A stretch of DNA of 64,000 nucleotides from Rugamonas apoptosis (lineage in GTDB: Bacteria > Pseudomonadota > Gammaproteobacteria > Burkholderiales > Burkholderiaceae_D). This document shows, in pieces, positions 20,101-29,281 of the stretch. Every line of letters starts with the position of its first letter. Within the stretch, counting starts at the first letter, position 1. The stretch spans positions 248,001 to 312,000 of the forward strand of contig NZ_JACEZU010000002.1 in the NCBI RefSeq assembly GCF_014042355.1, read 5' to 3'. The notes beneath the pieces were generated by a model. That model did not search any database. It was not told the DNA's origin and saw only the letters and a program-made list of their open reading frames with translations. The translations under genes and the position numbers were made by a program.

Positions 20101-20337
20101 TCGCTGGCCTTCATCCTCGGCGTGTTGCCGCTGGTGGTGGCCAGCGGCGCCGGTTCCGCCAGCCAGCGCGCCATCGGCACCGGCGTGATGGGCGGCATGA
20201 TCACGGCCACCGTGCTGGCTGTGTTCCTGGTGCCCGTGTTCTTCGTCGTAATCCGCCGCATATTCAAGGGCAGCGAACGCCAGCGCCGTCTGGCAGCACA
20301 TGAACTGGACCTGCCCGTGGAGAAAAAACATGACTAA
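17185..20337 (+). CDS. RND efflux pump inner-membrane transporter (AcrB/MexB, HAE1 family)
   Basis: Proton-driven multidrug transporter of 1050 residues with 12 expected membrane helices and two large periplasmic loops. The first helix begins MPKFFIDRPVFAWVIALFI, as in AcrB. The proton-relay pair is present in GILVDDAIVVVENVE (helix 4) and the matching Lys in GLSAKNAILIIEFAK (helix 10). The NPDLAAVDVQNRIK porter-domain segment is typical of HAE1 pumps, arguing for hydrophobic drugs rather than metals. It lies between its adaptor (15-base gap) and outer-membrane channel (8-base overlap). No TetR or MarR repressor gene is adjacent, so control is probably from elsewhere. Confidence 0.95.
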   Translation: MPKFFIDRPVFAWVIALFILLGGALAITTLPVAQYPTIAPPSIVITANYPGATAQVLDDAVTSVIEQEMNGADGLQYVESQSEANGAVTITVTFQPGTNPDLAAVDVQNRIKRVESRLPAAVTQQGVQVNKARSNILMFVGLSSTDGKLDPTALGDYLARNVVNEIKRIPGVGQAQLFGTERAMRIWIDPAKLVGLKMTMADVTAAIKAQNAQVASGTLGDLPSPAQQTYSAPIVVTGQLASTDEFGRIVLRANPNGSLVRLSDVARIEMGGASYSINARLNGAPFSAIGVQLSLSGNALQTATAVRNKMDQLAKYFPPGVKYTVPYDTSLFVKISIEEVVKTLVEAVILVFLVMYLFLQNIRYTLIPTIVVPVALMGTFATMQMFGFSINVLTMFGMVLAIGILVDDAIVVVENVERIMSEEGLSPRDATRKAMQQITGAIIGITLVLIAVFIPMAFFGGAVGAIYRQFSLSMVSAMVFSALMALSLTPALCATILQPVEAGHHHEKRGFFGWFNRRFAVTATGYQGMIAKILTRTGRYLVVFALILGVVGWLYARLPSSFLPNEDQGYLITNVQLPAGASTSRTAAVLAKVDAYFRQQPGVARTIAVAGFSFSGNGQNAGLVFVPLKDWSERGPDQSATAIAQRAFGALSGISDAIVFPLSPPPIRELGNATGITARLQDRSAQGHAALLAARNQLLELAGKSKVLKGVRPEGLEDAPQLQLDIDREKANALGVAFADINSMLSISLGSSYVNDFASAGRQQRVIVQADAPQRLQPEDLMKLNVRSASGAMVPFASFARSHWINGPVQLVRYNGYPAIKLTGDAAPGRSTGEAMAELEKLAEQLPPGFGIEWTGQSLEEKTSGSQAPALFALSLLAAFLVLAALYESESIPVAVLLVVPLGVLGALLGATLRGLPNDVYFKVGLIAIIGLSAKNAILIIEFAKDLQAQGKGLIESTLEAVHLRFRPIIMTSLAFILGVLPLVVASGAGSASQRAIGTGVMGGMITATVLAVFLVPVFFVVIRRIFKGSERQRRLAAHELDLPVEKKHD

Positions 20338-21793
20338 GCCCGCCCCGACTCTGTTTACGGCGCCGCTGACGGCGCTGCTGACGGCGCTGATGGCGGCCGG
20401 CCTGCTGTCGGCCTGCTCGCTGGCGCCCACCTTGCAACGCCCGGCCACGCCGGTGGCCGCCACCTGGCCGGAAGCGTCGGCCGCCGACAGCGCCGCCGAC
20501 GGCAAGGCCGCAGCCGACACGGGCTGGCGCGACTACTTCGCCGACGCCCGCCTGCAACAGCTGATCGCCGCCGCGCTGGAACACAACCGCGACCTGCGCA
20601 CGGCCGCCCTGCGCATGGAGGAAGCGCGGGCCCAGTACGACATCCAGTCCGCCGACCGGCTGCCCAACGTCAACGCCAGCGTGGCCGACACGCGCGCCAG
20701 GACGCCTGCCTTCCTCACCTCCAGCGGCCAGAGCACCATCGGCAAGCGCTATGACGTGGGCCTGTCCATGCCCGCCTTTGAGCTGGACTTCTTCGGCCGC
20801 GTGAAAAGCCTGAACGACGCCGCGCTGGCGGCCTACCTGGCCACCGACGAAGCGCGCCAGGCGGCGCAGATCAGCCTGGTGGCCGACGTGGCCAAGGCCT
20901 ATTACACGGAACGGGCCTACGCCGAGCAGTACGCGCTGGCCCAGCAAAGCTTCGAGACGCGCCAGCGCACCTACGACCTGACGCGCCAGCGCGCCAACGT
21001 GGGCGCCTCATCGCTGCTGGACTTGCGCACCAACGAAACGCTGATGGAGACGGCACGCGCGGCCGCGCTCACGCTGGCGCGCCAACGCGCGCAAGCGGAA
21101 AATGCGCTGACGCTGCTGGTGGGCCAGCCGCCTGCCCCGGCCAACACCGGTGGCAATACCAGCACCAGCGCCGGTGGGCTCGTCAGCGACGCCCAGGTCG
21201 ACGCCATGAGCGCGCTGCCGGCCGGCCTGCCGTCGGACCTGCTCACGCGCCGGCCCGACATCCGCGCCGCCGAGCAGCGCCTCAAGTCGGCCAACGCCAA
21301 CATCGGCGCCGCGCGGGCCGCCTTCTTCCCGCGCGTGAGCCTGACGGCGGCCGTGGGCAGCAGCAGTCCCACGCTCGGTGGCCTGTTCGACAGCGGCTCG
21401 GGCAGCTGGTCGTTCGCACCGCAACTGGTGCTGCCCATCTTCGACGCGGGCCGCAACCGCGCCAACCTGAATGTGAGCGAAGTGCGCAAGAACCTGGCCG
21501 TGGCCGACTACGAGAAGACCATCCAGGTCGCCTTCCGCGAAGTGGCCGACGCGCTGGCCGCGCGCAGCTACCTGGGCGACCAGGTGACGGCGCAGCGCGC
21601 CATCCAGGATGCCCAGGCCGACCGCCTGCGGCTGCTGGAACTGCGTTTCGCCAACGGCGTGGCCAGCTCGCTCGACGTGCTGGACGCCCAGCGTGAACTG
21701 TTCGCCAGCCAGCAAACGCTGGTGCAGGCGCGTTTGCTGCGCACCACCAGCGCCATCGACCTGTACCGGGCTTTGGGCGGCGGCTTGAAATAA
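20330..21793 (+). CDS. RND efflux outer-membrane channel (OprM/NodT family) lipoprotein
   Basis: TolC-like outer-membrane factor of 487 residues completing the tripartite pump. The ATG at 20330 overlaps the pump stop codon by 8 bases, giving translational coupling. The signal peptide ends in a lipobox with Cys29 (GLLSACSLAP). Two repeated outer-membrane-factor domains follow, with the conserved GLPSDLLTRRPDIRAAEQRL and ANANIGAARAAFFPRVSL segments in the second half. A patatin-like gene begins 2 bases later. Confidence 0.94.
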   Translation: MTKPAPTLFTAPLTALLTALMAAGLLSACSLAPTLQRPATPVAATWPEASAADSAADGKAAADTGWRDYFADARLQQLIAAALEHNRDLRTAALRMEEARAQYDIQSADRLPNVNASVADTRARTPAFLTSSGQSTIGKRYDVGLSMPAFELDFFGRVKSLNDAALAAYLATDEARQAAQISLVADVAKAYYTERAYAEQYALAQQSFETRQRTYDLTRQRANVGASSLLDLRTNETLMETARAAALTLARQRAQAENALTLLVGQPPAPANTGGNTSTSAGGLVSDAQVDAMSALPAGLPSDLLTRRPDIRAAEQRLKSANANIGAARAAFFPRVSLTAAVGSSSPTLGGLFDSGSGSWSFAPQLVLPIFDAGRNRANLNVSEVRKNLAVADYEKTIQVAFREVADALAARSYLGDQVTAQRAIQDAQADRLRLLELRFANGVASSLDVLDAQRELFASQQTLVQARLLRTTSAIDLYRALGGGLK

Positions 21794-21795
21794 GC

Positions 21796-22869
21796 ATGAC
21801 GTCCCCCATCACCATCCGCCTGGGCCGGCGCGCCCGCGAACGCATCGCCGCGAATGGCCTGCAAGCGGCCGACGTGGCCATCGTGCCCGCCGCGGCTGGT
21901 GGCCCCAAGGGCCTGATCCTGAACGGCATCGACTGCTGGCTGTTCGGCTCCTGGCTGGCGCAGGCGCCGCGCCAGCGCGCGCTGGTGGGCGCCTCCATCG
22001 GCGCCTGGCGCATGGCCGCAGCCGCCTTCCACGACCCGGTGGCCGCGCAACGCCGGCTGGCCCGCCTGTATGCGGCCCAGCGTTATCCGGCCAAGGTGGA
22101 TGCGGCCTACGTCAGCCGCACCTGCCGCGCGCTGCTCGACGAAGTGCTGGATGGGCGCGGCGCCGAAGTGCTGAATCACCCCGGCCACCGGCTGTCCGTG
22201 CTCACCGTGCGCGGCGCCGGACCGCTGGCCGGCACCGGCGGCGTGCGCTGGCGTGAAATGGCGGGCTTCCTGCGCGCCGCCGCCAGCAACGCCATCGCCC
22301 GCAGCCGCCTGGCCGGGTCGATGGAACGGGTGGTGTTCCACGACAGCCGCGACGACACCCAATGGCTGCGCCAGCCGTTCGACGCCTTCGCCGGCCACTT
22401 CGTCGGCCTGTCCGACGCCAACCTGCGCGACGCGCTGCTGGCCTCCGGTTCCATTCCGCTGGTGCTGGAAGCCGTGTCGGGCATCGCCGGCGCGCCGCCG
22501 GGCGACTACTGGGACGGTGGCCTGATCGACTATCATCTGCACCTGCCCTACCAGCGCGATCCCGGCCTGGTGCTATATCCCCATTTCGCTGATTACATCG
22601 TGCCCGGCTGGCTCGATAAATCCATGCCGTGGCGCCGCGTGCGCGACGCGGCGCTGGACAACGTGATCCTCATCTCACCGTCGCCCGCGTTCGTGGCCAG
22701 CCTCCCCAACGGCAAGCTGCCGGACCGGCGCGACTTCAAGTTCTACGGCCAGGACCACGCGGCCCGCACGCGCGACTGGAGCCGCGCCATCGCCGAAAGT
22801 GAACGCATGGCCGAAGCGCTTGCGCACTGGTGCGAGCGGCCCGACATGCGCCAGGCGCTGTCGTTCTGA
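21796..22869 (+). CDS. patatin-like phospholipase family protein
   Basis: Predicted serine hydrolase acting on acyl esters such as phospholipids. The 357-residue protein shows the three patatin elements: a Gly-rich oxyanion segment (AAAGGPKG, about 33-39), the nucleophile box GASIG with Ser67, and the Asp of the dyad in YWDGGLID (Asp240). There is no signal peptide or membrane segment, so it is probably cytoplasmic or delivered in another way. It starts 2 bases after the efflux channel gene and may be translated from the same message; a functional link to efflux is not evident. Confidence 0.8.
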   Translation: MTSPITIRLGRRARERIAANGLQAADVAIVPAAAGGPKGLILNGIDCWLFGSWLAQAPRQRALVGASIGAWRMAAAAFHDPVAAQRRLARLYAAQRYPAKVDAAYVSRTCRALLDEVLDGRGAEVLNHPGHRLSVLTVRGAGPLAGTGGVRWREMAGFLRAAASNAIARSRLAGSMERVVFHDSRDDTQWLRQPFDAFAGHFVGLSDANLRDALLASGSIPLVLEAVSGIAGAPPGDYWDGGLIDYHLHLPYQRDPGLVLYPHFADYIVPGWLDKSMPWRRVRDAALDNVILISPSPAFVASLPNGKLPDRRDFKFYGQDHAARTRDWSRAIAESERMAEALAHWCERPDMRQALSF

Positions 22870-23027
22870 CGGCCCCGTCCGGCGCTTCCGGTCTGAAATA
22901 TTGTTTCTAAAAAGCAACAAAAATGACAGAAAATTTCATGCCGGAGGGCGGCGCATGAGCGCATACTAACAGCGCCGCCGCCCCCAAAATCCCCCGTGGC
23001 ACGCCGGCCTTTCACGGAGACTCCGCC

Positions 23028-24779
23028 ATGAGATTCCTGTCCCATCTGCGCATCCGCACGCGCCTGTCGATCGGCTTCGCCACCGTGCTGCTCATGTCCG
23101 TGTTCGCCACTTCCGTCGCGCTGGTGGACGCCCGCGCCAATGCCGAGGCGACCAAACTGATGATGTCCAAGCCGCTGGCCAAGGAGCGCATCGTCTCGGA
23201 CTGGTATGTGCTGATCTACTCGGCCATCGCCCGCACGGCGCTGATCGCCCGCAGCACGGACGAGACGCTGTCAGTCACCTTCGCCGACGTGATCGCCGAC
23301 AGCGTCAAGCAAGGCACGGCGCTGCTGAACAGCCTCAAGGAATTGCTCGTCACGCCCGAGGAAAAGGCCTTGTACGAACAGGCCCTCGCCGTGCGCAATA
23401 CCTACCAGTCGTCGAAGAACGCCGTGATGGCGGCCCGCAAAAAAGGCGATGCGGCCGAGGCCGAACGCCTGTACCAGCAAGTGTTCACGCCAGCCGCCGC
23501 GGCCTACCAGAACAAGGTCAAGGCGCTGCTGGCCTACCAGCGCAAGGCCATCGACGACACGGCGCTGGCGATCGAAGCGGCCAATGATCGCGGCACCCGG
23601 CTGCAAATGATATTGTCGGTGCTGCTGGTGGTGGTCGGCGGCCTGGCCGCGTGGCTCATCTCGCGCAGCATCACGGCGCCGCTGCATTCGGCGGTCGACA
23701 TCGCCAGCATCGTCGCCAGGGGCGACCTGACCACCGCGTTCAACGAGCCGACCTCGCGCGACGAGATCGGCGATTTGATGAAGGCCCTGCACAGCATGAA
23801 CGACGCGCTGCGCAACGTGGTCAGCGAGGTGCAGCAAGGCACCCACACCATCGCCACTGCGTCCAGCCAGATCGCGGCCGGCAACCAGGACCTGTCGTCG
23901 CGTACGGAGGAACAAGCCGGCTCGCTGGAGGAAACCGCATCGTCAATGGAGGAACTGACCTCCACCGTGCGCCAGAACGCCGAGAACGCGCGCCAGGCCA
24001 ACCAGCTGGCGCAGGCCGCGTCGGACGTGGCGGAAAAAGGGGGCGCCATCGTCGGCCAGGTGGTCGACACCATGGGCTCGATCGACGCCTCGGCCAAGAA
24101 AATCGTGGACATCATCGGTGTGATCGACGGCATCGCCTTCCAGACCAACATCCTGGCGCTGAATGCGGCGGTGGAAGCGGCCCGTGCCGGCGAACAGGGG
24201 CGCGGTTTCGCCGTGGTGGCGACGGAAGTGCGTAACCTGGCCCAGCGCAGCGCCGGCGCGGCCAAGGAAATCAAGGCCCTGATCAGCGACTCGGTGGAAC
24301 AGGTGGACCAGGGCGCACGGCTGGTGCAGCAGGCCGGCAGCACCATGCAGGAGGTGGTGGCCAGCGTCAAGCGCGTGACCGACATCATGGGCGAGATCAC
24401 CTCCGCCAGCAGCGAGCAAAGCACGGGCATCGACCAGGTCAACACGGCCATCACGCAGATGGACCACGTCACGCAGCAAAACGCGGCGCTGGTGGAGGAA
24501 GCGGCCGCCGCCGCGGCCAGCATGCAGGAGCAGGCGGCGCGGCTGGCCGACGTGGTGGGATCGTTCAAACTCGGTAACGAAGCCATGCTGGCGGCGCCGG
24601 TGCGCGCGCCGATCAGGGCGGCGGCGGTGGCGGCTCCGAAGGCGCCCGCGCGTCCAGCGGCGCCGGCAGCCAAGCGCCTGGCAGCCGTGCCCTCGCCCGC
24701 CAAGGCCAAGGCCAAGGCCAAGCCCAGCCCGAGCAAACCGGCCACGGTGGGCGGCGATCAGGACTGGGAAGAGTTCTGA
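23028..24779 (+). CDS. methyl-accepting chemotaxis protein
   Basis: Transmembrane chemoreceptor of 583 residues. Membrane helices at about 13-33 and 194-212 frame a four-helix-type periplasmic sensor. Then come a HAMP domain (213-265) and a long signalling coiled coil whose tip contains [21 protein letters not shown], the hallmark CheA/CheW-binding hairpin. Methylation-region motifs ([17 protein letters not shown]) lie on both arms. The tail is Ala/Lys/Pro-rich and ends in DWEEF, like the NWETF pentapeptide that tethers CheR/CheB in high-abundance receptors. It is a single-gene unit; its ligand is unknown. Confidence 0.95.
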   Translation: MRFLSHLRIRTRLSIGFATVLLMSVFATSVALVDARANAEATKLMMSKPLAKERIVSDWYVLIYSAIARTALIARSTDETLSVTFADVIADSVKQGTALLNSLKELLVTPEEKALYEQALAVRNTYQSSKNAVMAARKKGDAAEAERLYQQVFTPAAAAYQNKVKALLAYQRKAIDDTALAIEAANDRGTRLQMILSVLLVVVGGLAAWLISRSITAPLHSAVDIASIVARGDLTTAFNEPTSRDEIGDLMKALHSMNDALRNVVSEVQQGTHTIATASSQIAAGNQDLSSRTEEQAGSLEETASSMEELTSTVRQNAENARQANQLAQAASDVAEKGGAIVGQVVDTMGSIDASAKKIVDIIGVIDGIAFQTNILALNAAVEAARAGEQGRGFAVVATEVRNLAQRSAGAAKEIKALISDSVEQVDQGARLVQQAGSTMQEVVASVKRVTDIMGEITSASSEQSTGIDQVNTAITQMDHVTQQNAALVEEAAAAAASMQEQAARLADVVGSFKLGNEAMLAAPVRAPIRAAAVAAPKAPARPAAPAAKRLAAVPSPAKAKAKAKPSPSKPATVGGDQDWEEF

Positions 24780-24879
24780 TACGCCGCTTGTTTTGATCGT
24801 TGAAAGTTTCTTGACCTTCCGCCGATGGTAAGGTGTAGTGTCGCCACACCGAATCACGCAATGTAGAAGGAAGCCAAGA

Positions 24880-25248
24880 ATGAATGCACTCCGTACCGTC
24901 ATGATCATCGCCGCCATGGCCGCCGCCACGCTGGCCAGCCCGTTCGCGGCCGCGCACGCAAGCCTGAAGAGTTCCAACCCGGCGGCGGGCGCCACCGTCG
25001 ACGCGTCTCCCAACGAAGTCACGCTCACCTTCAACGAAAAAGTTGAGCCGGCCTTCAGCAGCATCACCATCGCCGATAGCCAGGGCAAGAACGTGGCGCC
25101 GGACAAGGCCAAGGTGGATGCCAGCAACCCGGCCATCCTGCGACTGCCCGTACCAGCGCTGGCTTCGGGCACCTATACGGTCAATTGGGCAGTGGCCGGG
25201 CATGATGGCCACCGCCGCAAGGGCGACTTCAAGTTCTCGGTGAAGTGA
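24880..25248 (+). CDS. copC: CopC-family periplasmic copper-binding protein
   Basis: A 122-residue secreted protein. The ATG at 24880 has GAAGGAAG upstream. A signal peptide runs to about residue 26 (ASPFAAAHA), placing a His at or near the mature N terminus, where CopC proteins bind Cu(II). A second His pair is in GHDGH near the end. The core beta-sandwich segments LKSSNPAAGATV and VTLTFNEKVEPAFS are characteristic. The stop codon is directly followed by the copD start, so the two form a unit for copper handling across the inner membrane. Confidence 0.9.
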   Translation: MNALRTVMIIAAMAAATLASPFAAAHASLKSSNPAAGATVDASPNEVTLTFNEKVEPAFSSITIADSQGKNVAPDKAKVDASNPAILRLPVPALASGTYTVNWAVAGHDGHRRKGDFKFSVK

Positions 25249-26148
25249 GTGGATGCGGTATCGCTGCTGCAGATAGCTTCGGCGTTCCTGCTCAATCTCG
25301 GTTTCATCTGGCTGTCAGGGTCATGGTGCGCGCGCTTCTGGATGCGTGCCAACGGCGCCAAGCGGAATGATTTCGAGCCCGCCCTGCGCCGGCTCGATTT
25401 GATGGCTGCGGGACTGGGTGTCATCAGTGGCACGGCCAGCCTGCTGGCGGCCACCGCGATCATGGGCGATGTCGGTCTGAGGGAAGCCTGCCCGATGTTC
25501 TGGGTGATGTTGACCGGGACGGATTATGGCCGTGCCGGCTGCGTCGCTAACGCGGCCATGGCCGCGCTGTTTGTCCTGCGTTGGACCGGCGCCTCCAGCC
25601 GGGCTGGCGATCTCGCGCTCGTTCTGGCGTTGTGCGTATTCGCGTTGACGCGCGCATCGATGGGGCATGCCGGCGAAGATGGCTACTGGTCCCTGGCGCT
25701 GGCGGCGGAGGCCATCCATTTTGTGGCCATCGGCGTGTGGACGGGCGCGGTGCTGGTTTCCGCATGGTTCGCGCTCGATGCCGCGCGGGTCGACGCCCGC
25801 GTGATCGGTGCTCAGGACCGCTACCTGAACCGCATGTCGCAAGCGGCCATGGCGGCGGTGATGGCGATCCTCATCACCGGTGTGTACAGCGCCTGGCACC
25901 GTGTGGGGACACCGGAGCACTTGCTGCACACGGCCTACGGCGCGACCTTGCTGGCGAAAGTGGCGTTGGTGCTGGCCGCCATCGCGCTGGGCGGCTACAA
26001 CAAATTCATCGGCTTGCCCGCCGCCAGCCGTTCGCAACGAGGCCTGGAACAGGTTCGCGCAGCACTGCGGATAGAAAGCGTGTTCTTGCTGGCAGCAGTT
26101 TTGGCCGCTTCGATGCTGATATCGCAGCAGCCGCCGACAGCGCTGTAA
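25249..26148 (+). CDS. copD: CopD-family copper resistance/import membrane protein
   Basis: A 299-residue polytopic protein with about eight predicted membrane helices, for example LLQIASAFLLNLGFIWL at the start and MAAVMAILITGVYSAW later. It begins with GTG immediately after the copC TGA, with no gap. CopD is thought to move copper from CopC into the cytoplasm. Conserved His and Trp occur in AIHFVAIGVWTGAVL and SAWHRVGTPEHLLHTAYG. It ends shortly before a hairpin shared with the convergent hemW. Confidence 0.87.
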   Translation: MDAVSLLQIASAFLLNLGFIWLSGSWCARFWMRANGAKRNDFEPALRRLDLMAAGLGVISGTASLLAATAIMGDVGLREACPMFWVMLTGTDYGRAGCVANAAMAALFVLRWTGASSRAGDLALVLALCVFALTRASMGHAGEDGYWSLALAAEAIHFVAIGVWTGAVLVSAWFALDAARVDARVIGAQDRYLNRMSQAAMAAVMAILITGVYSAWHRVGTPEHLLHTAYGATLLAKVALVLAAIALGGYNKFIGLPAASRSQRGLEQVRAALRIESVFLLAAVLAASMLISQQPPTAL

Positions 26149-26152
26149 GAAG

Positions 26153-26174
26153 TGGGGTCAGCGGCACTGACCCC
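26153..26174. terminator. hairpin between convergent copD and hemW
   Basis: GGGGTCAG (26154-26161), a 5-base loop and CTGACCCC (26167-26174). It lies between two convergent stop codons and probably ends both messages, though no T tract is present. The GGGGTCA palindrome type is common as short intergenic repeats in related genomes. Confidence 0.55.
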
Positions 26175-26189
26175 GGCGAAGGTGTTCGC

Positions 26190-27437
26190 TTACGACCGCA
26201 GGAACATCTCCTGCAAATCGTTCAGGAAACGCTGACCCAGTTGCGTCGGCCGGATCACCAGGTGGTCACGGTACAGCAAGCCCTTGGCCTCGGCCGCGTT
26301 GAGCGTCTTGTCGATCGCGTTCAAACTCATGCCCGTGCGTTCGGCGAACAGGTTGGGCGAAAAGCCGCCGTGCAGCCGCAGCGTGTTGAGCATGAATTCG
26401 AAGCCCATGTCTTCGCGCGCGATCTCGAATTCCTCCTGCACCGGCGTGCCGTTGCGCACCTGCTCCATATAGCTCTTGGGCTGCTTGTAGCGGGCCTGGC
26501 GCAGCACGCGATGGGGGAACGACAGCTTGGAATGCGCGCCGGCGCCGATGCCGAGGTAATCGCCAAACTCCCAGTAATTGAGATTGTGGCGCGCCTGCCG
26601 GCCCGGCTGGGCGTAGGCCGACACCTCGTACTGGCCGTAGCCGTTGGCCGCCGTCAGTTCCGCGATCATGTCCTGCATGTCGGCGCTGGCGTCGTCGTCC
26701 GGCAGCGCCGGCGGGTACTTGGCGAAGACCGTGTTGGGCTCCATCGTCAGGTGATACAGCGACAGGTGCGGCGGCTTGAACGACATGGCCGTTTCCAAGT
26801 CCAGCCGCGCCTGTTCCAGCGTTTGCGACGGCAGCGCGTACATCAGGTCGAGGTTGAAGTTGTCGAAGTTGGCCTGGGCGATTTCCACCGCGCGGCGCGC
26901 CTCATCGCCATTGTGGATGCGGCCCAGCGATTTCAAATGGCCCGCGTCGAAGCTCTGGATGCCGATCGACAGCCGGTTGATGCCGCTGGCGCGGTAGGCG
27001 CGGAACTTCTCCGTTTCGAACGTGCCGGGGTTCGCTTCCATCGTGATTTCAGCGTCGCCATCAAGCGGCAGCAGCGTGCGCAGATCCGACAGCAGCCGGT
27101 CCAGCCCCGCCGCCGACATCAGGCTGGGCGTGCCGCCGCCGATGAAAATGGTATAAATCTTTCTGCCCCAGATCAGCGGCAGCGCCATTTCCAGGTCGGC
27201 GCGCAGCGCGTCCAGGTATTCCTGTTCGGGGAAATCGCCGCCCTTGGCCTCATGCGAGTTGAAGTCGCAATACGGGCACTTGCGCACGCACCACGGGAAG
27301 TGCACATACAACGACAGCGGCGGCAGCGCCTGCAGGTTCAAGGCGCCCGGTTGCAGGTATTTGACGGCGGCGCCGGCCGCGTCGGCGGTCGCCATGGCTG
27401 GTTTGAGCGGGGCGCCTGCGACTTTGATCGGGATCAT
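26190..27437 (-). CDS. hemW: HemW-type radical SAM heme chaperone
   Basis: Radical SAM protein of 415 residues, formerly annotated as a coproporphyrinogen III oxidase homologue; studied HemW proteins bind and transfer heme. The [4Fe-4S]-binding CxxxCxxC is Cys50, Cys54 and Cys57 (PWCVRKCPYCDF). The GGGTPSLM segment binds SAM, and a HemN-type C-terminal domain runs from about 335. The first 40 residues are a variable extension. Its start overlaps the rdgB stop by 4 bases (ATGA), a common rdgB-hemW arrangement. Confidence 0.92.
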   Translation of the reverse strand: MIPIKVAGAPLKPAMATADAAGAAVKYLQPGALNLQALPPLSLYVHFPWCVRKCPYCDFNSHEAKGGDFPEQEYLDALRADLEMALPLIWGRKIYTIFIGGGTPSLMSAAGLDRLLSDLRTLLPLDGDAEITMEANPGTFETEKFRAYRASGINRLSIGIQSFDAGHLKSLGRIHNGDEARRAVEIAQANFDNFNLDLMYALPSQTLEQARLDLETAMSFKPPHLSLYHLTMEPNTVFAKYPPALPDDDASADMQDMIAELTAANGYGQYEVSAYAQPGRQARHNLNYWEFGDYLGIGAGAHSKLSFPHRVLRQARYKQPKSYMEQVRNGTPVQEEFEIAREDMGFEFMLNTLRLHGGFSPNLFAERTGMSLNAIDKTLNAAEAKGLLYRDHLVIRPTQLGQRFLNDLQEMFLRS

Positions 27438-28018
27438 CGCAATTTCTCAACCAATGCGCGCAAGGCCTGGCCACGGTGCGACAGCGCGTTCTTCTCGTCC
27501 GACGACAGTTCAGCGGCGCACTTGCCCAGCGCGGCGATGTAGAAATGCGGGTCGTAGCCAAAGCCGCCGTTGCCCCGCGCTTCAGCGATCATCTCGCCGT
27601 TCCAGCGGCCTTCGGCGATCACCGGTTGCGGATCGTCGGCATGGCGCACGTAGACCAGCACACAGTAGTAATAAGCCGACTTGTCGGCATGCGACGCCAG
27701 GTCGGCGATCAGCTTGGCGCTGTTGGCCGCATCCGACTTGGGCTCACCCGCGTAACGCGCCGAGTACACGCCCGGCGCACCGCCCAGCGCGTTGACGCAC
27801 ACGCCGGAATCGTCGGCCAGCGCAGGCAGGCCGGTCAGGCGCGATGCATGGCGCGCCTTTTCCAGCGCGTTCTCGACGAAAGTGATGTGCGGTTCCTCGG
27901 CTTCGGGCACGTTGTATTCGCCTTGCGCGTGCACGGAGAAGCCGACGGTGGACAGCAGTTCGTTGAATTCCTTGAGCTTGCCCGCGTTGTTGGAGGCAAG
28001 GATGAGACGTTGGGTCAT
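27434..28018 (-). CDS. rdgB: XTP/dITP pyrophosphatase (non-canonical purine NTPase)
   Basis: Hydrolyses ITP, dITP and XTP so that deaminated purines stay out of DNA and RNA. From the ATG at 28018 the protein is 194 residues and starts MTQRLILASNN, the family's N terminus; an upstream start at 28093 adds 25 unrelated residues. Motifs are SNNAGKLKEF at 9-18, the metal-site ADDSGVCVNALGG, and SFSYRAQALR-like HRGQALRALVEKL at the end. It is translationally coupled to hemW. Confidence 0.93.
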   Translation of the reverse strand: MTQRLILASNNAGKLKEFNELLSTVGFSVHAQGEYNVPEAEEPHITFVENALEKARHASRLTGLPALADDSGVCVNALGGAPGVYSARYAGEPKSDAANSAKLIADLASHADKSAYYYCVLVYVRHADDPQPVIAEGRWNGEMIAEARGNGGFGYDPHFYIAALGKCAAELSSDEKNALSHRGQALRALVEKLR

Positions 28019-28169
28019 GGGTAATCTGGCTAGAGTGGCAATGCGCCCCGCGCGCGGGGCTGGAAGTGCCGCCATTGTAAACCCAAACGCCAACGGCCAT
28101 GCCCGCCGCGCCCCTCCGCACTGGTCGGCGGCGCAGCAGGCCTGGCTGGCTTGGCAGGCATGGCTGGCG

Positions 28170-29183
28170 TCAGCCGCGCGTCACTTTGAGCACCAGTTTG
28201 CCGTTATTGCTGCCGTCGAACAGCTTCTGGAAGGTTTCGGGGAAGGTGTCCAGGCCCTGCACCACGTCTTCGCGGGTCTTCAGTTTGCCGGCCGCGATCC
28301 AGCCGCCCATGGCGACGATGGCTTCCATCGCACGCGGGTAGTAGTCCGCCACCATCACGCCTTTCATCGTGGCGCGCTTGACCAGCAATTGCAAATAGTT
28401 GGCCGGGCCACGCACCGGCGTGGTGTTGTTGTACTGCGAGATGGCGCCGCAGATCACGATGCGCGCGTTGAGCGCCAGGCGGTTCAGCACCGCGTCCAGG
28501 ATCTCGCCGCCCACGTTATCGAAATACACGTCCACGCCCTGCGGGCAGTGCTCGCGCAGCGCCTCGGCCACGTTCTCGCTCTTGTAGTCGATGGCCGCGT
28601 CGAAACCCAGCACGTCGACCAGGTAGCGGCACTTGTCCGCGCCGCCGGCGATGCCCACCACGCGCGCGCCCTTGATCTTGGCGATCTGGCCCACCACGGC
28701 ACCCACCGCGCCAGCCGCGCCGGACACCACCACCGTTTCGCCGGCCTTGGGTTGGCCCACGTCGAGCAGACCGAAATAAGCCGTCAGGCCCGGCATGCCC
28801 AGCGCGCCCAGGTACAGCGGCAGCGGCGCCAGTTTGGGATCGACCTTGGTCAAGCCCTGGCCGCGCGAGACGGCATATTCCTGCACGCCCAGCAGGCCGG
28901 TGACATGATCGCCGGCCGCGAAGCCCGCATGGCGCGACTCGACCACCTGGCCCACGGCGATGGCGCGCATCACTTCACCAATGGCCACCGGCGGCATGTA
29001 GGAATCCTCGCTGGCGTTCATCCAGCCGCGCATGGCCGGGTCGAGCGAGATGTATTCCAGCTTGATCAGCAGTTCGCCGTCGGCCAGCGCCGGCACGGGC
29101 GTGGCGGCGTAGTCGAAATCGCTGCGCTGGATGGCGCCCACGGGACGGCGGGCCAGCAGGAATTGGTGATTGGTGGTGGACAT
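28170..29183 (-). CDS. NADP-dependent oxidoreductase, zinc-independent medium-chain family (CurA-like)
   Basis: A 337-residue reductase of the leukotriene B4 12-hydroxydehydrogenase / curcumin reductase branch. No catalytic or structural zinc Cys cluster is seen. The NADP-binding loop GAAGAVG is at 155-161, and the family segments LEYISLDPAMRGWM and GMPGLTAYFGLLDVG are intact. I take the ATG at 29183; the upstream frame to 29258 has no family similarity. It is divergent from a LysR gene 98 bases away, a typical regulator-target pair. Substrate is likely an alpha,beta-unsaturated carbonyl compound, by family analogy. Confidence 0.88.
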   Translation of the reverse strand: MSTTNHQFLLARRPVGAIQRSDFDYAATPVPALADGELLIKLEYISLDPAMRGWMNASEDSYMPPVAIGEVMRAIAVGQVVESRHAGFAAGDHVTGLLGVQEYAVSRGQGLTKVDPKLAPLPLYLGALGMPGLTAYFGLLDVGQPKAGETVVVSGAAGAVGAVVGQIAKIKGARVVGIAGGADKCRYLVDVLGFDAAIDYKSENVAEALREHCPQGVDVYFDNVGGEILDAVLNRLALNARIVICGAISQYNNTTPVRGPANYLQLLVKRATMKGVMVADYYPRAMEAIVAMGGWIAAGKLKTREDVVQGLDTFPETFQKLFDGSNNGKLVLKVTRG

Positions 29184-29281
29184 GGTGGTCTGTGCTCGCG
29201 AAATGATGGATAACAAACAGCAGTATAGGCGTTGGTATGATGCTTGATTAGTCATCAATTAAGCATTACATTGTTGCCCAT

